Shown piece by piece: positions 1 to 12,500 of a DNA stretch of 64,000 nt. This DNA comes from Guadua angustifolia (Eukaryota > Streptophyta > Magnoliopsida > Poales > Poaceae), in the NCBI GenBank assembly GCA_036346375.1, contig CM070510.1, positions 63,770,376 to 63,834,375 of the forward strand, read 5' to 3'. Position 1 is the stretch's first letter. Each line of letters starts with the position of its first letter. A model generated the notes under the pieces. That model did no database searches and was not told the DNA's origin. It was given only the letters and a program-made list of their open reading frames with translations. Both the position numbers and the translations under genes were made by a program.

Positions 1-329
1 AAGAGCTGCGACCTCGCCCTATCGAGGTCGACCATGACTCGTCGCGATAAGCGGGCGCTCCCTGTGAGAGGAGCCTAGGCGGCCCAGAAGACGTGTTGGC
101 CTTCTCCTGGGCCTCCCGCCGGAGGGTGGTTATGGCTTGGTTAATGGCGATATGCACCATCCGGCGAGCGTCTTCAGGGGTCTGCGGATCACGGTCATCC
201 GCATTTCCCTCCGCGCCTTGGCCGTCGCCATCGAGCGTGATGCTCGGTGGCGGTGGCGAAGACGAAAACAGGACACGAAGTCGGTCCGTGCGAATCCGCT
301 TGAGGAAAGTCCGTCAATGAAGTCGCCAT
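1..329 (-). pseudogene. Gypsy retrotransposon gag, N-terminal part, frame-disrupted
   Basis: Read on the minus strand from an ATG at 329, just inside the primer-binding site, this is the start of a gag-like polyprotein that runs off the left edge of the window. The first about 40 codons begin MATSLTDFPQ. Further along, a different frame is open to position 1 and reads as soluble, charged protein including MVHIAINQAITTLRREAQEK. A one-base frame change between about 250 and 330 separates the two parts, so the copy is broken or carries a sequencing indel. The gag assignment rests on position (LTR, PBS, then this frame), not on a recognised domain. Confidence 0.5.
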
Positions 330-371
330 GCTCTTGGGATCTTGATGTCGTTCTGCGAAAAGCGGCAATCG

Positions 372-391
372 GGCCCCGGTTGGCGCCAAAT
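372..391 (-). other. LTR retrotransposon primer-binding site
   Basis: On the minus strand, immediately inside the LTR end at 392, the sequence reads ATTTGGCGCCAACCGGGG. This resembles the TGGCGCC-type primer-binding sites of many grass Gypsy elements. It fixes the LTR at 392 onwards as a 5' LTR in minus orientation. The core TTGGCGCCAA is palindromic, so orientation also rests on the gag-like frame beyond it. Confidence 0.6.
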
Positions 392-880
392 TGTCGGCGA
401 TCGAGATCGCCAACCCCAAGAAATGAGATGGGGGTCATTATGATCACGGGACCATTGCGCTTCGCTCGAGCGGAGGAAAAGAGTAAGCGAGGTGATGGTC
501 GAACAAGAGCGACAACGAAGCGTGAGGCGAGATTTATACTGGTTCGAGCCCCTGTGGAGGTAATAGCTCTACTCCAGTCGCCTTCCGGCAGTTTTCTTGG
601 CTATTTCTGAGTACAAGGGTGTGTTACAGCTCAAGTTCAACAATGGCAATGTCTAAGCTCGAGCTATGGTGTGTTGTGTGTTGTCTTCGTCTCTCTCAAA
701 AGACTGCGCATCCTTAGTCTTTATACCTCCTCAAGACGCATAGCTGGACGGAGAGATTCGGGAAGTGGCCTTCATGCACGTTGAAATTTGGCGATAACCG
801 CTCGAACTTGTTGCACACACTGCTCCTACCCACGACCGCGCCTTAGGCAACCAGCCGGTCAAATGCTTGATCCAAAATCA
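392..880 (-). mobile_element. Gypsy-type 5' LTR (minus orientation)
   Basis: The 3' end of the LTR (CGCCGACA on the minus strand, at 392) abuts the primer-binding site. A minus-strand TATA-like GGTATAAAG lies near 725. The U5-like segment near 540-590 (CGAACCAGTATAAAT) matches the equivalent segment of the solo LTR at 22933. The outer end is a guess at TGATTTTGG near 880. The partner LTR lies outside the window, so no target duplication can be checked. The element appears to have inserted into the 3' non-coding part of the plus-strand element ending at 2950. Confidence 0.5.
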
Positions 881-2242
881 AGGGTGGACTCGGCCCGAAC
901 AAGAGCCCGCCCGAGCTCGAGGTCGAGCGGGCCGTCTTTCAGGTCAGCAGCGCTCTAGGTCGAAAGCGCCTCGGACGCACCCAGTCATGGCCGGGGCCTC
1001 GAGCTTGGGGATCCGGCCCGCCGTCGCCGGCCGTCAAGGGCGTAACCCTCGTCACAGCGTTCGCTCGGGGCTATCCATGTCCCGCGCCGAAACCGTCCTC
1101 GCTTCGGACGCGAGTCCCTTCCCCGAGCACGCATTTCGCTCGGGGATGTCATTTTCGCGCTAAGCCGTCCTTCGCTCGGCGCGAGTCCTTCCAGACGCAG
1201 CTTTCGCTCGGGGGTTCGTGTGCCGCGACCGTGCCGTCCTCGCTCGGGCGCAAGTCTCTTCCGCGCCGGGTAAGTTTCGCGCTTAAGTGCGGGTCTTCCT
1301 AGGTAAATGAGTATGCTCATTGCATCTTTTCTTTCTTTAAACATTTTCGGACTTTCAGGGCTCGCCCGAACACGGCGGCGTGAGTCCTCTCTTGACCTGT
1401 TGGTTAGTTTCCCTGGACGTCTAGTCCATTTTCGGGATGTGGCATTTCGAGCATGTCTTGTCTGTCAGTTCCTCGAGCATCTGACCCATGCTTAGGATGC
1501 GGCGATCGAAGTCCTTCATAATCTGCTAGTTGCCTTCTCCCTAGACATCGATCTATGTCTAGTTCCATGCATCGATCCATGCCGGATGTCATGATAGCTC
1601 TTCGCCGCGAGACCCGATCCCGAAAGCATTTGCTTTCGGCCGCGATAGCCCTTCGCTGCGAAGTCGATCCCCCGAGCAAGCGCCGCTTTCGGATGCCATG
1701 TAGCCCTTCGCCGCCGCAAGTCATCCCAGAAACAAGCGCCGCTTTCGGATGCCAATGATAACCCTTCGCATTGCGAGACACGTCCTCGAGCAAGCGCCGC
1801 TTTCCGGATGTCATGATAGCCCTTCGGCTGCTGCGAGTCATCCCCCGAGCAAGCGCCGCCGGATGCCGCAGATAGCCCTTGGCTGCTGCGAGTCAATCCT
1901 CGAGCAAGCGCTTTCGGATGCCACAAAGGGGCCCTTCGCCGCTGCGAGTCTGTCTGAGCAAGCGGCGCCGGATGTCGCGATGGCCCTTCGCTGCTGCGAG
2001 TCACATGCCCCGAAAGCGCGCTTTCGAATGCCGCGATAGCTCTTGACTGCGAGACTGTCCCCGAAAGTAAGGCTGCTCGAATGTCGCATAGCTCTTGACT
2101 GCAGAGACTGCCCCCGAGTAAGCGGCTGCCGGATGTCGCGATAGACTTTTATTGCGGAACCCCAATCCCTTATTCAAAGTCTAGAGGCTTAAAGCGGAGA
2201 CCTCGGCCAAGCAATTTCTCCCTTAAAGCCTCGGGGCTAGGC
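881..2242 (+). mobile_element. Gypsy element 3' internal non-coding region
   Basis: GC-rich DNA leading to the 3' LTR at 2243. It has no convincing open frame: the short frames here are in-phase readings of a minisatellite. The last bases before the LTR (AAGCCTCGGGGCTAGGC) sit where grass Gypsy elements carry their polypurine tract. The body of the element lies left of the minus-strand insertion and outside the window. Confidence 0.5.
1593..2150 (+). repeat. Minisatellite, about 55-bp period, about 11 units
   Basis: Degenerate tandem units anchored by GATAGCCCTTCG(C/G)TGCGAG start near 1593, 1644, 1699, 1757, 1815, 1871, 1929, 1979, 2035, 2086 and 2140. Each unit also has a (C)CCGAGCAAGCGC...TTTCGGATG half. 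Spacing is 50 to 58 bp. It lies in the 3' non-coding region of the Gypsy element, just before its 3' LTR. Confidence 0.8.
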
Positions 2243-2950
2243 TGTCGGGATTGGGTATTTTCTCAACGACCATGGTACCTCGGTGGCGGTACCCACCGAC
2301 CATGCACGCCCTTGGGCGGTGTCCTCTCACGGAGACCCTCGGGGGTCGACCCTCACCTGCCCGACCTCAGTCAAGCTCGTCCCGAGCATGCTTGCTTTCG
2401 GAGTCTTGTGATCGCATGACGGGCAGGAGGAAAAGGCCTCGAGCCTCACCAAGCCGGGCACACTCCACAAAGGCGACGGCGTTGATCACCCGACGGCTCG
2501 GCGTGGCATTGTCGCTTAGCGACTAGAAGGACAAATCGCCACGACTGCGCCACCCTCGCCCGCGTAGCGGTATGGCATAAAGCGAAAACAAAGGTCACCC
2601 GTCCGGAAATAGTAGAACGCCTCGCAATGAATGCTTTGTCATCAGATTCCCTATAAATACCTCCTCGCGCAAAGGAGAAGGGGTTCGGTTCATTTTTCAC
2701 GTCTCATCTCCACTTGTACGCAGTACTTATAATCCACCTTCACACATCGGTGCAACCACTGGACGTAGGGCTATTATCTCCCCCACGAGAGGCCCGAACT
2801 AGATAAAAAAGCGATCTCCCTGCTCGTTGTGATTGTCTCCGTAGCTCGGTAGGATCTCGGACGCTATACCCCCCGCGAAAAAGGGGCCCTAGGTTGATCC
2901 CTCATTCAACAAGTAAGCTCGGCGGGAGACCGGTTCCCGAATTGTCGACA
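2243..2950 (+). mobile_element. Gypsy 3' LTR (plus orientation)
   Basis: Begins TGTCGGGATTGG and ends TTGTCGACA. It shares its start, a CTATAAATACC TATA box near 2651, a GGACGTAGGGCTATTATCT segment near 2762 and a CAACAAGTAAGCTCGGCGGG segment near 2909 with the LTRs at 22933 and 24896. The bases flanking it do not form a direct repeat, so it reads as the 3' LTR of a longer element rather than a solo LTR. Length 708 bp, similar to the 702 and 722 bp of the other two. Confidence 0.75.
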
Positions 2951-3358
2951 AATATGTTACTATAATTTTTGCACAGTATTTACGAAAAATCTGGACCATC
3001 ACTTTTTGATCCAACAATCCACGCGCAATTGGTTAAGTTGTAATTCCAAAAAGACTGCACTGGATCTGAATTCCACTTAGGTCCATTCCATATCACCTTA
3101 CTTCGCTAACCTATGGACTTAACCGGGGATATATATATTTTGGACAAATTTAAGATTCTTTCATACGATTTACCCCAAATGACATATCTTTTCTCTAAAG
3201 AATATCAAAGACGAAATATCTAATCAAAGGAGGGCTCCATCACAGAAAACAAATCTTTCGGAGAGGCCCCTAGATCGGTAGCCCCATCCTTAGAGGACCT
3301 ATATCAGATATTGCCACTTATACACCAATGTCAATACAAACTCATCATCTCTCGTCCA
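2951..3358. other. Intergenic, nothing recognised
   Basis: Moderately AT-rich sequence between the Gypsy LTR and an AT-rich repeat. No open frame, MITE terminus or tandem repeat is apparent. Confidence 0.5.
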
Positions 3359-4756
3359 CAAGGTTAGAAATCTCAATGAGATTTCACGAGATCATGCCGA
3401 GATCTCAATCTCCGGAGCTAGACGAAGTTTTGATTGCCGGCCGAATTTAAAAATTCAAAAAAAATTCATTTTGTTATAGTAATCTCATTTTTTTGGGCGA
3501 GATTTCGCCCTTACCGTTCGGTATCTCGGGATTTGAGCTCGTAATTCAAAGTTTAATACCCAGATTTGACCAGATTTAGGTCAATTACCCTACAAAAAGT
3601 GATCTTCCATGATAATTTGTCGAAAAACCATTTTTTGAGATATTTCTTACAAACTACAAAAAATGTCAAATTTTTGTAAAATTGTACATGCTTTATCTTG
3701 ATATGAAAAATTTATGGTACCATCCTAAGAAGTTAGGATCATACATAAAGTTTTTTAAAATAATTTAACTTCATTTGTTATCTTTAAAAAATAAAAAACA
3801 ACATGAACATAATTGGGACGATGGCGATTAATAGAATTTTATAATTTTTCTCGTGTGTGGCCATGATCTAAAATTTTTATAAGAGATTAATAATTGACTC
3901 AGTAATATTTTATAAAATTTTCAAAAATTTTAAACTTTTTTGTTTACTCAATCAAATTTATGTATGTATTGAACTTCATTTGTTATATTTCAAAAATCAA
4001 AAACAGAAAGAACATAAATGGTACATTGTACTTGCAAGAATTTTATAAATTCAGCGGAGAGTAATCATGATTCTAAATTTTTATGAGATCTTAAGAATTT
4101 TCTTATAACCTTTCTGCAAAATTTTCAAAAATTTCCTTATAACCCTTATGCAAAATTTTATACAAACATTAATGATAAATCAAGACCATCCACAAAAATT
4201 TTTAAAATTTTCTAACGTGGTTTATACTATTTTTCATTTGATTGAATTTTGTCGGTAAAGCTTTTATGAGCACAGTAGCACTATCCGAATTTTTAAAAAT
4301 TCATGAAGCTTGATAATCATCTGAAAATTTTATGAGAATATTAGTGATGCATCACAACCATGTATAAAAAATTTCAAAATATTCTAATGTGGCTTGTTTC
4401 ATGTTTCATTCGGTTCAAACTTGCTGGTCAGCGTTTTATCAGGACTATAGCAATATTTGAATTTTTAAAAATTCCACAGGCTTTACAATTTTCTCAAATG
4501 TTTATGGCAACATCATCAATATGTCAGGAATCTTCAGAAAAAATTTCAAAATTGTTTGACTTTGTTTCGACCGGATTTTACCCCGCCCAAATTTGCCGAG
4601 ATCTTAGCAAAACCGGCGAGATCTTGGCTATACCGGTAGCAAAAAAATCAAAATTTAAATTCTATTTTTATATTTTGGTTGAAATTTATTTAAAAACTGA
4701 GATTCTGTTCTTCGGTCATAACGATATTTAGAGCGATATCAAGATTTCAATCCTTG
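3359..4756 (+). mobile_element. AT-rich hAT-like repeat, diverged copy
   Basis: Diverged relative of the element at 31247-32637. The order of segments is the same, for example the stretch around 3750-4020 with AACTTCATTTGTTAT and CATGATCTAAAATTTT. The imperfect termini are CAAGGTTAGAAATCT and, inverted, CAAGGATTGAAATCT. No target duplication is visible, consistent with an old copy. The 123-codon frame inside is not protein-like. Confidence 0.6.
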
Positions 4757-7200
4757 CTTTGGGATTAGTGGTGGTGCTTAGTGGCAAAATCTAGAACGTG
4801 GCCTCTGTAGAATTTTTTCCCCCCTGTCGAAAGCGTGCTGCACCTCTATGTAAATAGGGCCAGTTTTGTAGTTGTTGGGTGAACGACAATGTTATGTCCT
4901 GTTTACAATATGGAAATTTCTTTTGAATTATACGAAAATTGACTGTATCATATAGTATTTTATTCTAAATGGAGCCTTGGTTTCAGTGGTTTAGTTTGGC
5001 ATCTCTACTCTCGTGCTGCCACCTGCCAGTTCGAAGACGAGCAGTGGTACTGCTCCGTGCGAATCAACTCCCCAGTCGAGGCGTACGCGCCTGCACGCAG
5101 TAGCAGTGAATAGAAACAACAAATGCACACCGGACTCGACCCGTGCATGGGCGCGTCTGTCGGAGGCTGTGAAATTCTGCTTTGAAAAATTAGCTTAGCG
5201 GTAAAATTAGCACTGTAAAGTGATTGTACTTATGTTATATACGGTGTTTGTGTATGTGCTATTTCAGATGATTACTTTATATTATGATAATGATTTTGTT
5301 TGATGCAATACACTCATCTGAGTGGTTACATGGACTAATCTTGAGTCATGTCGTAGACTTGTACTCGTACACGGTTTCGTGTTTATTTTTGTGCAGGTAT
5401 TGCTTGAGTCTTGACGTGGTCGGTGATGAGACCGAAACTAGGTTCATGAAGGAACTAAGATTCGAGCTAAGTTAAGGATGTTATACAAGTCGTTCGGACT
5501 AGAGAATGGTGCACGTAGAGATGAATGAGTCACGTGAGAGTGGTAGATAGGTTATACGTGTGCATATGTGAATTTTAAGCTATATGTATGTATTGAATCA
5601 TATGGATATATATACATGTACTTAATGGCTGCCGTACTTAATTAGAGATAAAAAGTTTGGGTCTACAGCCGCACAAAAAAAAGGTGAGCCAGAACGAGCG
5701 ACGGCGGCTGAAAGAGAGAGCTGCTGGCGTGGCACACGGGGGAAAAAAAACTGGAAGAGCACCTTCGGCGGCGGCGCAGGGCAAAACAGATTCGTCACAG
5801 TAACCGTGTGCTACATGAGTGGCGCTACAGTGCTACACAGAGGGAAAAGTCAAGCTCTCGGCAGTGCTGCGCAGAAAGGAAAGAGAAGAAAAATGAGAAT
5901 AAAATTGAAGAAAATTTTGAAAGATTATTCGAGAATGTTTTAGAGGTATCCTCTTAACACATTTCGGTAATAAAGATTAAGATTTGCAAGTTGATGTGTT
6001 GATAATCTCGTCCTTCTTTTTACTTCTTCATTTGCATACATGTTTTGTTTTTCTTAAATTGATTCATTATTTCACCATTGTAATTGAGGGTGAGCTAGTG
6101 CCCTGTTGGTCCGCCCCTGCTAGACTAATGGGGGGTTTTACGCCTAGCTATTATTAACTTCTGATCTAGATGTTGTAGCTTAGGGTTAAGTGAAACAAGA
6201 TGACATTACTGATTTGCTTAAGAGAGAGATGACCGCACCAGCAGGCGTCCACTAGGGTAAGAATTGAAGGAGTTCCAAATTCATTCCCGTGTTTTAGACA
6301 AGTCCAAATGGCGGGTCTGTTCAATTTTCTAGAAGCGTCCAAATCAACGTACCCGTACGGCCGTACCTGACGACAGGTTGTCGGAACACTCAAGAGCCCA
6401 GCTTAATTGATCTACGGCCGTCCTTGCTCTCCCAACTCGACCAAAATGTAAGCCTTCAGCCATTAAAAAATTACTGCATGTAGTAACGCAGTGTCACCAA
6501 CTCAACTTCAACTACAAGTAGTAGATCCAGGCAAATGAAACCTCGCCAGCTATACCGTCCTTAAGACAGATTTCTGGCAGTAGTTAATCACACTTGGACG
6601 CACCTCCTATCTACGTACGTACGTCCTGGAATGCCCTAGACGGGAAGGCCGGCCAGCCGCCGCGTTCCTTCGGCCATGGGGCAAACCAGACGAACGTTCC
6701 CCGAATCCCAGTCCTGCGCGCACATGCCACGGCCGGACCAGGCCGCGCGCAGGCAGGCAGCGCGAGCTAGCAGGCGCCTAACTGTAAAGCCACGCCGAAC
6801 CACCGCGCGCGTGGCCCGTGTCGTAAGAGTGGCAAGCAAAGCAAAAGACGCACACTTTTCCCGCGTACCCCACCCATCCATCCACCCGGCATCAGTTAGA
6901 ATGTTACTTTCGAGAAGACCCTTTTTACGTTTATTCTTTTGATCGATAGATTTCTTCAATAAGATAGCAAGTAGAATACTGTATACTGTAGAGTTTCAAT
7001 TTCTTTTCGCGGATAGGGTGGTCAAGTAAAGTCGGCCGTCCGGCTCCACCGGCGCGCCTGGAGCCAGGGTGCCTCCAGCCGAGCCGAGACGACCCAAATC
7101 TATCCGCTCACACGACGCATTTACTGCACCCCGCACCAGGGACGCGCCAGCCAGCAGGCAGTTGCCCGTTGGATACCACCTGTCTAAGGAACCAGCCGGG
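4757..7200. other. Intergenic region upstream of XTH gene 1
   Basis: No gene recognised. Short open frames at 5013-5475 and 6636-6959 have no recognisable motif. The part from about 6600 to 7100 is GC-rich, as grass promoter-proximal DNA often is. Confidence 0.5.
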
Positions 7201-7212
7201 CTCTCCCACCCA

Positions 7213-7220
7213 TATAAATA
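7213..7220 (+). promoter_or_regulatory. TATA box of XTH gene 1
   Basis: TATAAATA lies 150 nt upstream of the start codon, which predicts transcription starting near 7245 and a 5' UTR of about 125 nt with no earlier ATG in the reading frame. The spacing is almost the same as for XTH gene 3. Confidence 0.65.
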
Positions 7221-7369
7221 TCACCCCAACGCTCAGTGCATCGCCATTCCGATCGATCCAGCTCCTAGCCACTGTAGTACTTCCTTCCCCACGCTACGCT
7301 TGCTAGCGATTAGAAAGACCTTTGATTTGGGCTAGAGCGACTGCTAAGTTTGGTTCGTGTGTTTGCGCG

Positions 7370-8547
7370 ATGGCGACGGTGGCGCTTGGCATTGTGGCGA
7401 TGGCCTGCTTGGTGGCCATCGCGCAGGGCGGCAACTTCTACCAGGATGCGGAGATGACGTGGGGGCAGGGCCGCGGCAAGATCGTGGATGGCGGCCGTGG
7501 GCTCGACCTGACGCTAGACAGGAGCTCCGGGTCTGGGTTCCAGTCCAAGAACGAGTACCTCTTCGGCAAGATCGACATGCAGATCAAGCTTGTTCCGGGT
7601 AACTCCGCTGGCACTGTCACCACCTTCTACGTAAGCTTCGATGCATCTAATCTCAGTACATTTTTTAATTACTCCACATTCGATCGGCAAGGCGAAAGTA
7701 ACATCTAGGAGTATATATCTTACTGAAAGTTAGAGTAGTGAGGCTGATGGTTAGCTGTGGTTTTCTGTGCAGTTGTCGTCGCAGGGATCGACGCACGACG
7801 AGATCGACTTCGAGTTCCTGGGCAACGTGACCGGCGAGCCGTACACGCTGCACACGAACGTGTTCACTCAGGGGCAGGGCCAACGGGAGCAGCAGTTCCG
7901 GCTGTGGTTCGACCCCACGAAGGGCTTCCACACCTACTCCATCATCTGGAATCCGCAGCACGTCATGTGAGTGTTCGATCCGCACGACGACGCCACAGCA
8001 TCGCGCGACCACCTCGCGTTTTTATGCGCGCTACACGCACATGATTCTTGTTCTTTTGCGCGACCGAGACGCATGTTGTTGCCAACGTTTCACGGGATGA
8101 CGCTAGCTGTTGATACGTACATGCAGATTTGCCGTGGACGGCACCCCGATCAGGGACTTCAAGAACTTGGAGGCGCGCGGCGTGGCGTTCCCCAAGAGCC
8201 AGCCGATGCGGCTGTACGCGAGCCTGTGGAACGCAGACGACTGGGCCACGCAGGGCGGGCGGGTGAAGGCAGACTGGAGCCAGGCGCCGTTCGTCGCCTC
8301 GTTCCGCAACTTCAACGCCGACGCCTGCGTGTGGTCTGCCGGCGCGCAGCGTTGCCCCGTCGGCACGATGGAGGCGGCTCCAGGCGGGAGGCGCGGCGGC
8401 AGCCGCAGCGGCTGGTGGACCCAGCAGCTCAGCGACATGAGCTACCGCCGCATGCGGTGGGTGCAGAGGAAGTTCATGATCTACAACTATTGCACTGACA
8501 CCAAGCGGTTCCCGCAGGGCGTGCCCTCCGAGTGCAAGCTGCGTTGA
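7370..8547 (+). CDS. XTH: Xyloglucan endotransglucosylase/hydrolase (XTH gene 1), three exons
   Basis: GH16 enzyme that cuts and rejoins xyloglucan in the cell wall. Coding exons are 7370-7630, 7773-7966 and 8127-8547; the 142- and 160-bp introns have GT-AG ends, and the second interrupts an Ile codon. The product is 291 residues, normal for the family. Residues 1-20 are a hydrophobic signal peptide (MATVALGIVAMACLVAIAQG), so the protein is secreted. The active site HDEIDFEFLG is at 95-104 (nucleophile E97, acid/base E101), followed by the usual N-glycosylation sequon at N105. The canonical VDGTPIRDF loop is at 155-163. Cysteines 219, 228, 274 and 288 are the four expected in the C-terminal XET_C domain, which ends YNYCTD...FPQGVPSEC. 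The sequence looks like the AtXTH22-26 type. It is very similar to XTH gene 3. Transferase versus hydrolase preference cannot be read from sequence. Confidence 0.96.
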
Positions 8548-9093
8548 GATCTCGATCGGCCAGTAACGGCCACGCATGATCCGTCATCGAAGCTGAAAGT
8601 TTGAGATCGATCAACGAGAACGAAGCGAGAGAGTCAGAGATGGCGAATAATGTCTTGGAATATATGGGATGATGTAAATGTAGTTTGCGTGTCGCATTCT
8701 TTCATTTGTTTTGTAACACGGGATCTAATGTACGTACCAAGTTTGGAAACTAGTGAGTTGCTTTTAGCCCTAAGCTGGACGCGCGTGTTTTTGCTCATGT
8801 GTTCTGTGTGCGAAGCCACGGATTCACTGAACCAGCAGGCAGGCAGGTTGGCCACCCTTGGACATGGACACGCTGTAAAACTGGACCCTTCGCAAGGGGA
8901 AAGGCTTATACGGTTTTGGCTATTGTAACAGATGACGAACGACACTTGCACGATGCATTCAAGAACCGATGGAGACCGGGATTGAGACCGGAGGGGCCAA
9001 TATTCATATCAGCTGAGTGGCTGACACATTAATACTCCTACCGAAAATGTAGAGGCGTTTTTAATTGAGGAAGAACAGAACTGCAAGTAGTAA
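8548..9093 (+). other. 3' flank of XTH gene 1
   Basis: Contains the probable 3' UTR (an AATAAT hexamer near 8645 and a U-rich stretch to about 8710). No further gene is seen. Confidence 0.5.
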
Positions 9094-9371
9094 GGGTGCA
9101 TTTGGCAGAGAGCTTCAGTTTTCTCATGAGAAACTGAGGAGATCTACTAAACAAAAAAAATTAACCAATTTCACATAGAAATCCAAGGAAGTGATTCATG
9201 TTTTTTTGATTTGCAACCTAAGAGTCAAAAAAACCTACTCCCCATCCGATTCACAACATTCCAGTTATGAACCTCCTCATCAAATTCATAACTATTTCTC
9301 GAACAGAAATCACTTCCATCAAAAAATCAATTCTATAGAGAATCAGGATTGAACCTCTGCCAAACAAGCCG
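9094..9371. mobile_element. Tourist-like (PIF/Harbinger) MITE
   Basis: 278-bp non-coding element with inverted termini GGGTGCATTTGGCAGAG and, from the other end, CGGCTTGTTTGGCAGAG. It is flanked by TAA at 9091-9093 and 9372-9374, the target duplication typical of this superfamily. It lies just downstream of XTH gene 1. Confidence 0.75.
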
Positions 9372-9561
9372 TAAACAAAACTAAGCTCACGCCCGGTTCT
9401 CTCTGAGAGCCGTCAGCCAGACGCGTTTTCTTTAGAATTCAAATGTAACTCCAGACCATGACCTGCCGTACGTTTTTGGAAGGCTTTGCGCACTGCCTCT
9501 GACAACCTATCCGGCCCCAAGTCCCCGAGTAGGACTAGTCCTATTGGATCCAATGTATTGA

Positions 9562-12500
9562 TCTAGCCCAAACCTAAATTTTTTCCCCCTTTTACCCGGC
9601 TTAGTTTTGTCAAGACTTTGCACTGATGAATACATTTTAGCACTTGGATCCGTTCATGTTCACGGCTTAGTTGGCCTAAATTAAAAATACTCACCTGCCA
9701 AACACCAACCTGACTTATTCTTTCTTCATGAAAACCGTTTATTTTGATTTGAATGGGTGGCGCAAGCACGTTGTTTGTTTCATTGTTAACGACACATATA
9801 GCGTTGATGATTCAAATCCAGCGAGCCAATCCCACCGAATTCTGCACTAAAAGCCCGCTATATACAGGTTTAATTTGGTCAATCTACGCAGCAGCAACTC
9901 TTTTCTTTTTATATCAAAACGCGGCAGCATCTTCAACTTGCTAAAACAATTGATCAGAGCTTCAGTACAGTACCAGCCGAAGATAAGTCGGCAGTAAGAT
10001 GCGAAGTTGCGAAGGTAGAACACGGGCAGGGTAAAAACGCGCTCGACCAGGGTGAGACACGGAAACGAAGGGTACCCTACAAGCTTTGGTCTATTAGTCC
10101 TCTTCGTACCTTTTTTTTCATCTTTGCCTTTCTTACAAAGAATTTACAAATCTAGTCTCTTTTTTTTATTGCTTACGTATCGAGAGACGACACGTGTTAC
10201 ATACTACGCTCTCTTACCACGGCAGATTATCAATATCGTAGCACCTCTCATCAGCACAACATGTTCAGAATGTTCACCACAACAGACGAGCTACTGTAGT
10301 ACCCGAGCTCGGTAAAAAGGTAAGACCCATCATCATCACAGATTAAGGCACGATGCGTGATACGTATCGACTGTTAGTGCTTTCTTTATTAATAAGAGGA
10401 TTAAACTTATAATTTCGTTTGAGAGTAGGTTAAATGGAAAAAAAATGTACAGGATAACAAATACAGGAAGGCTTCCGACGCAGCGCATGTGAAAGAATGG
10501 TACAATTAGTACCACGCGACGCGAGTAGGAAGCATGGACGCGTCTTACGTCTGCAGACCCGTGTTTAAGCAGAAGTCATCGATCCGCATCTACTCGTACC
10601 GTTCGACCCAACGGAATGCTCGCATTCAAAGTCTCAAACCAACCACCGCCACCTAAGGACCAGCCTCCGCTTGCTTCGTGCCATGCACTCATGCAGCCTG
10701 CCTGTTTTGGAACACCATGGTCAAGCTAATTTATGCTGCCACATTGTACTGCTGGAGACGCGACCCATACGGTACGCCTCAAGCAGGGTGGGTATCTTTT
10801 AACCTTAACCGAATCACCATGAAAGATCAAGATGACGATCAGAAAAGAGTGAATAATTCTAATTAAAAATTTTCATCACTTAAAATAATTTAAAATAAAT
10901 CTACAAATAAAAGAAGCAAATTAGAAAGAGAATTTTTCCTTGTGAAACCGGTATGACCGAACATCGACATGGCGGGAGAGGATGAGGTATGACCGGCTCA
11001 AGAATAAGCTGAAAAAATCAACCACGAACACCAAAAGCAAAAATGATCCAACTTTAATTGAATGGTCAAAAACTCGTGAAACTTGGTAGATATGATCTAA
11101 GAATGTTAGTAACTCATTTTAACCTTTAGTCGTAAGGATTGACGTCAAAATTTTGATATTTTTTATTTTTAAGGAAGAACACATCAAGTTTGAGCAAAAT
11201 TCAAGAACTGGATCTAATATTTGCTCATGGGTTTTTGACGATTAAAGTAATTTTAGATGACTTCCCACGTCCACGATGTAAGTAAGAATACAAGTCCTAA
11301 ACCTCAGAAACACGATCAACAAGAATGATTCATTCAAGAGCTCAAAACCAGTTTCTTATAAGGAAGTTGCATGGAGTTGCCTAGATGATTAAGATGATTT
11401 GAAAAAGATTCATCTTTCAATCGCCATCCTTATCATAAGAACCAAAAGCATGTAGAAAAGCATGTAGAAGGAGGGGAGGCAAATACAAATTGCAAAAATT
11501 TAAATGCGGAATTTAAGACATAATGTAAATGCGTAAAGTAAATTAAGTATAGAAGAAAAGGATTTACATTTCTGGAAGGGAGGTTTACAAAACTTCACAA
11601 CAAAGTGGGCAAAAGCTCGAAAAAGTACAAAACCTCTAAAACCTTTAAGAGGGGGAAGACTACCACTACCCCTCTATTTATACTATTTTTAGGCCACCTA
11701 CCACCCTTGGATGAGTCGCTCAACCGTAGAGCACGCCATCAAAGGCTAGAATTAACCCACTCACACAGCCATGCAAGGGTTAACTCAAAACCCACACATA
11801 TAACGGGTTTTCTTGCACGGTTTTCAAAACACACTAACTAGACCCGCTATCCTATCGACTAGACCGTGATCCGATGACCCTCATTGATCCGAGCAGCGTT
11901 TAGCTAGCATCTCATCCATTCCTTATCTTCTTAGCTTACACGGACTCGTTCTCCGATCATCTTCCAGCGATCCTCGGCCAATCTAGACCTCCGCGCTCTC
12001 GTCTAGTCCCGGTCATCCTCCGCCTCACCATGACCTAGCACCGTTGTTCTACAACCATCAAAGACAAGGAAACCTATCACATAGCAATATCCAAAAAGAT
12101 ATTCAATCAAATTCATCAAAAATCACAAATTAAAATTCACTCGCGCTCATAATGGTAGTTACCCTTGCTCTTAGCCCGATAGCACCGTTTCCTAGTCATC
12201 CGCCCTTTGTCGTTGGCCCCAAAATTTCAAAGAACCTCTCTCGGAAAAACCACACCGACACAGGGACCAGGTGCAACAAGCATGCCGGTGTGGACCAGAC
12301 ACCTGCCGATGCTTGATGGTGGCCGGTATGTGGGACACACCTCGGTATCCTGCAACCAAGCAGGCAAGCTGACACTCCAATTTCTTTAAATTTTGATTTA
12401 AACTCCAAATCTCCTTCAAACTCAAGCATTACATGATTTAAGTAATGTCAATAACTTATCACACTTACGAGATAGATTTTCACATGGTCTTTCACACCAA

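Noticed and set aside
1516..2039. Minus- and plus-strand frames of 96 to 162 codons
   Set aside because: They are in-phase readings of the 55-bp minisatellite, producing repetitive peptides.
392..2950. A single 2.56-kb LTR bounded by TGTCG...CGACA
   Set aside because: Comparison with the solo LTRs at 22933 and 24896 shows that a plus-strand LTR begins at 2243, and that the primer site at 372-391 belongs to a separate minus-strand LTR ending at 392. The middle is 3' non-coding sequence and minisatellite.
6636..6959. Overlapping frames of 88 and 107 codons on both strands upstream of XTH gene 1
   Set aside because: Arg-rich readings of GC-rich promoter DNA, open in both directions, without motif or conserved start.
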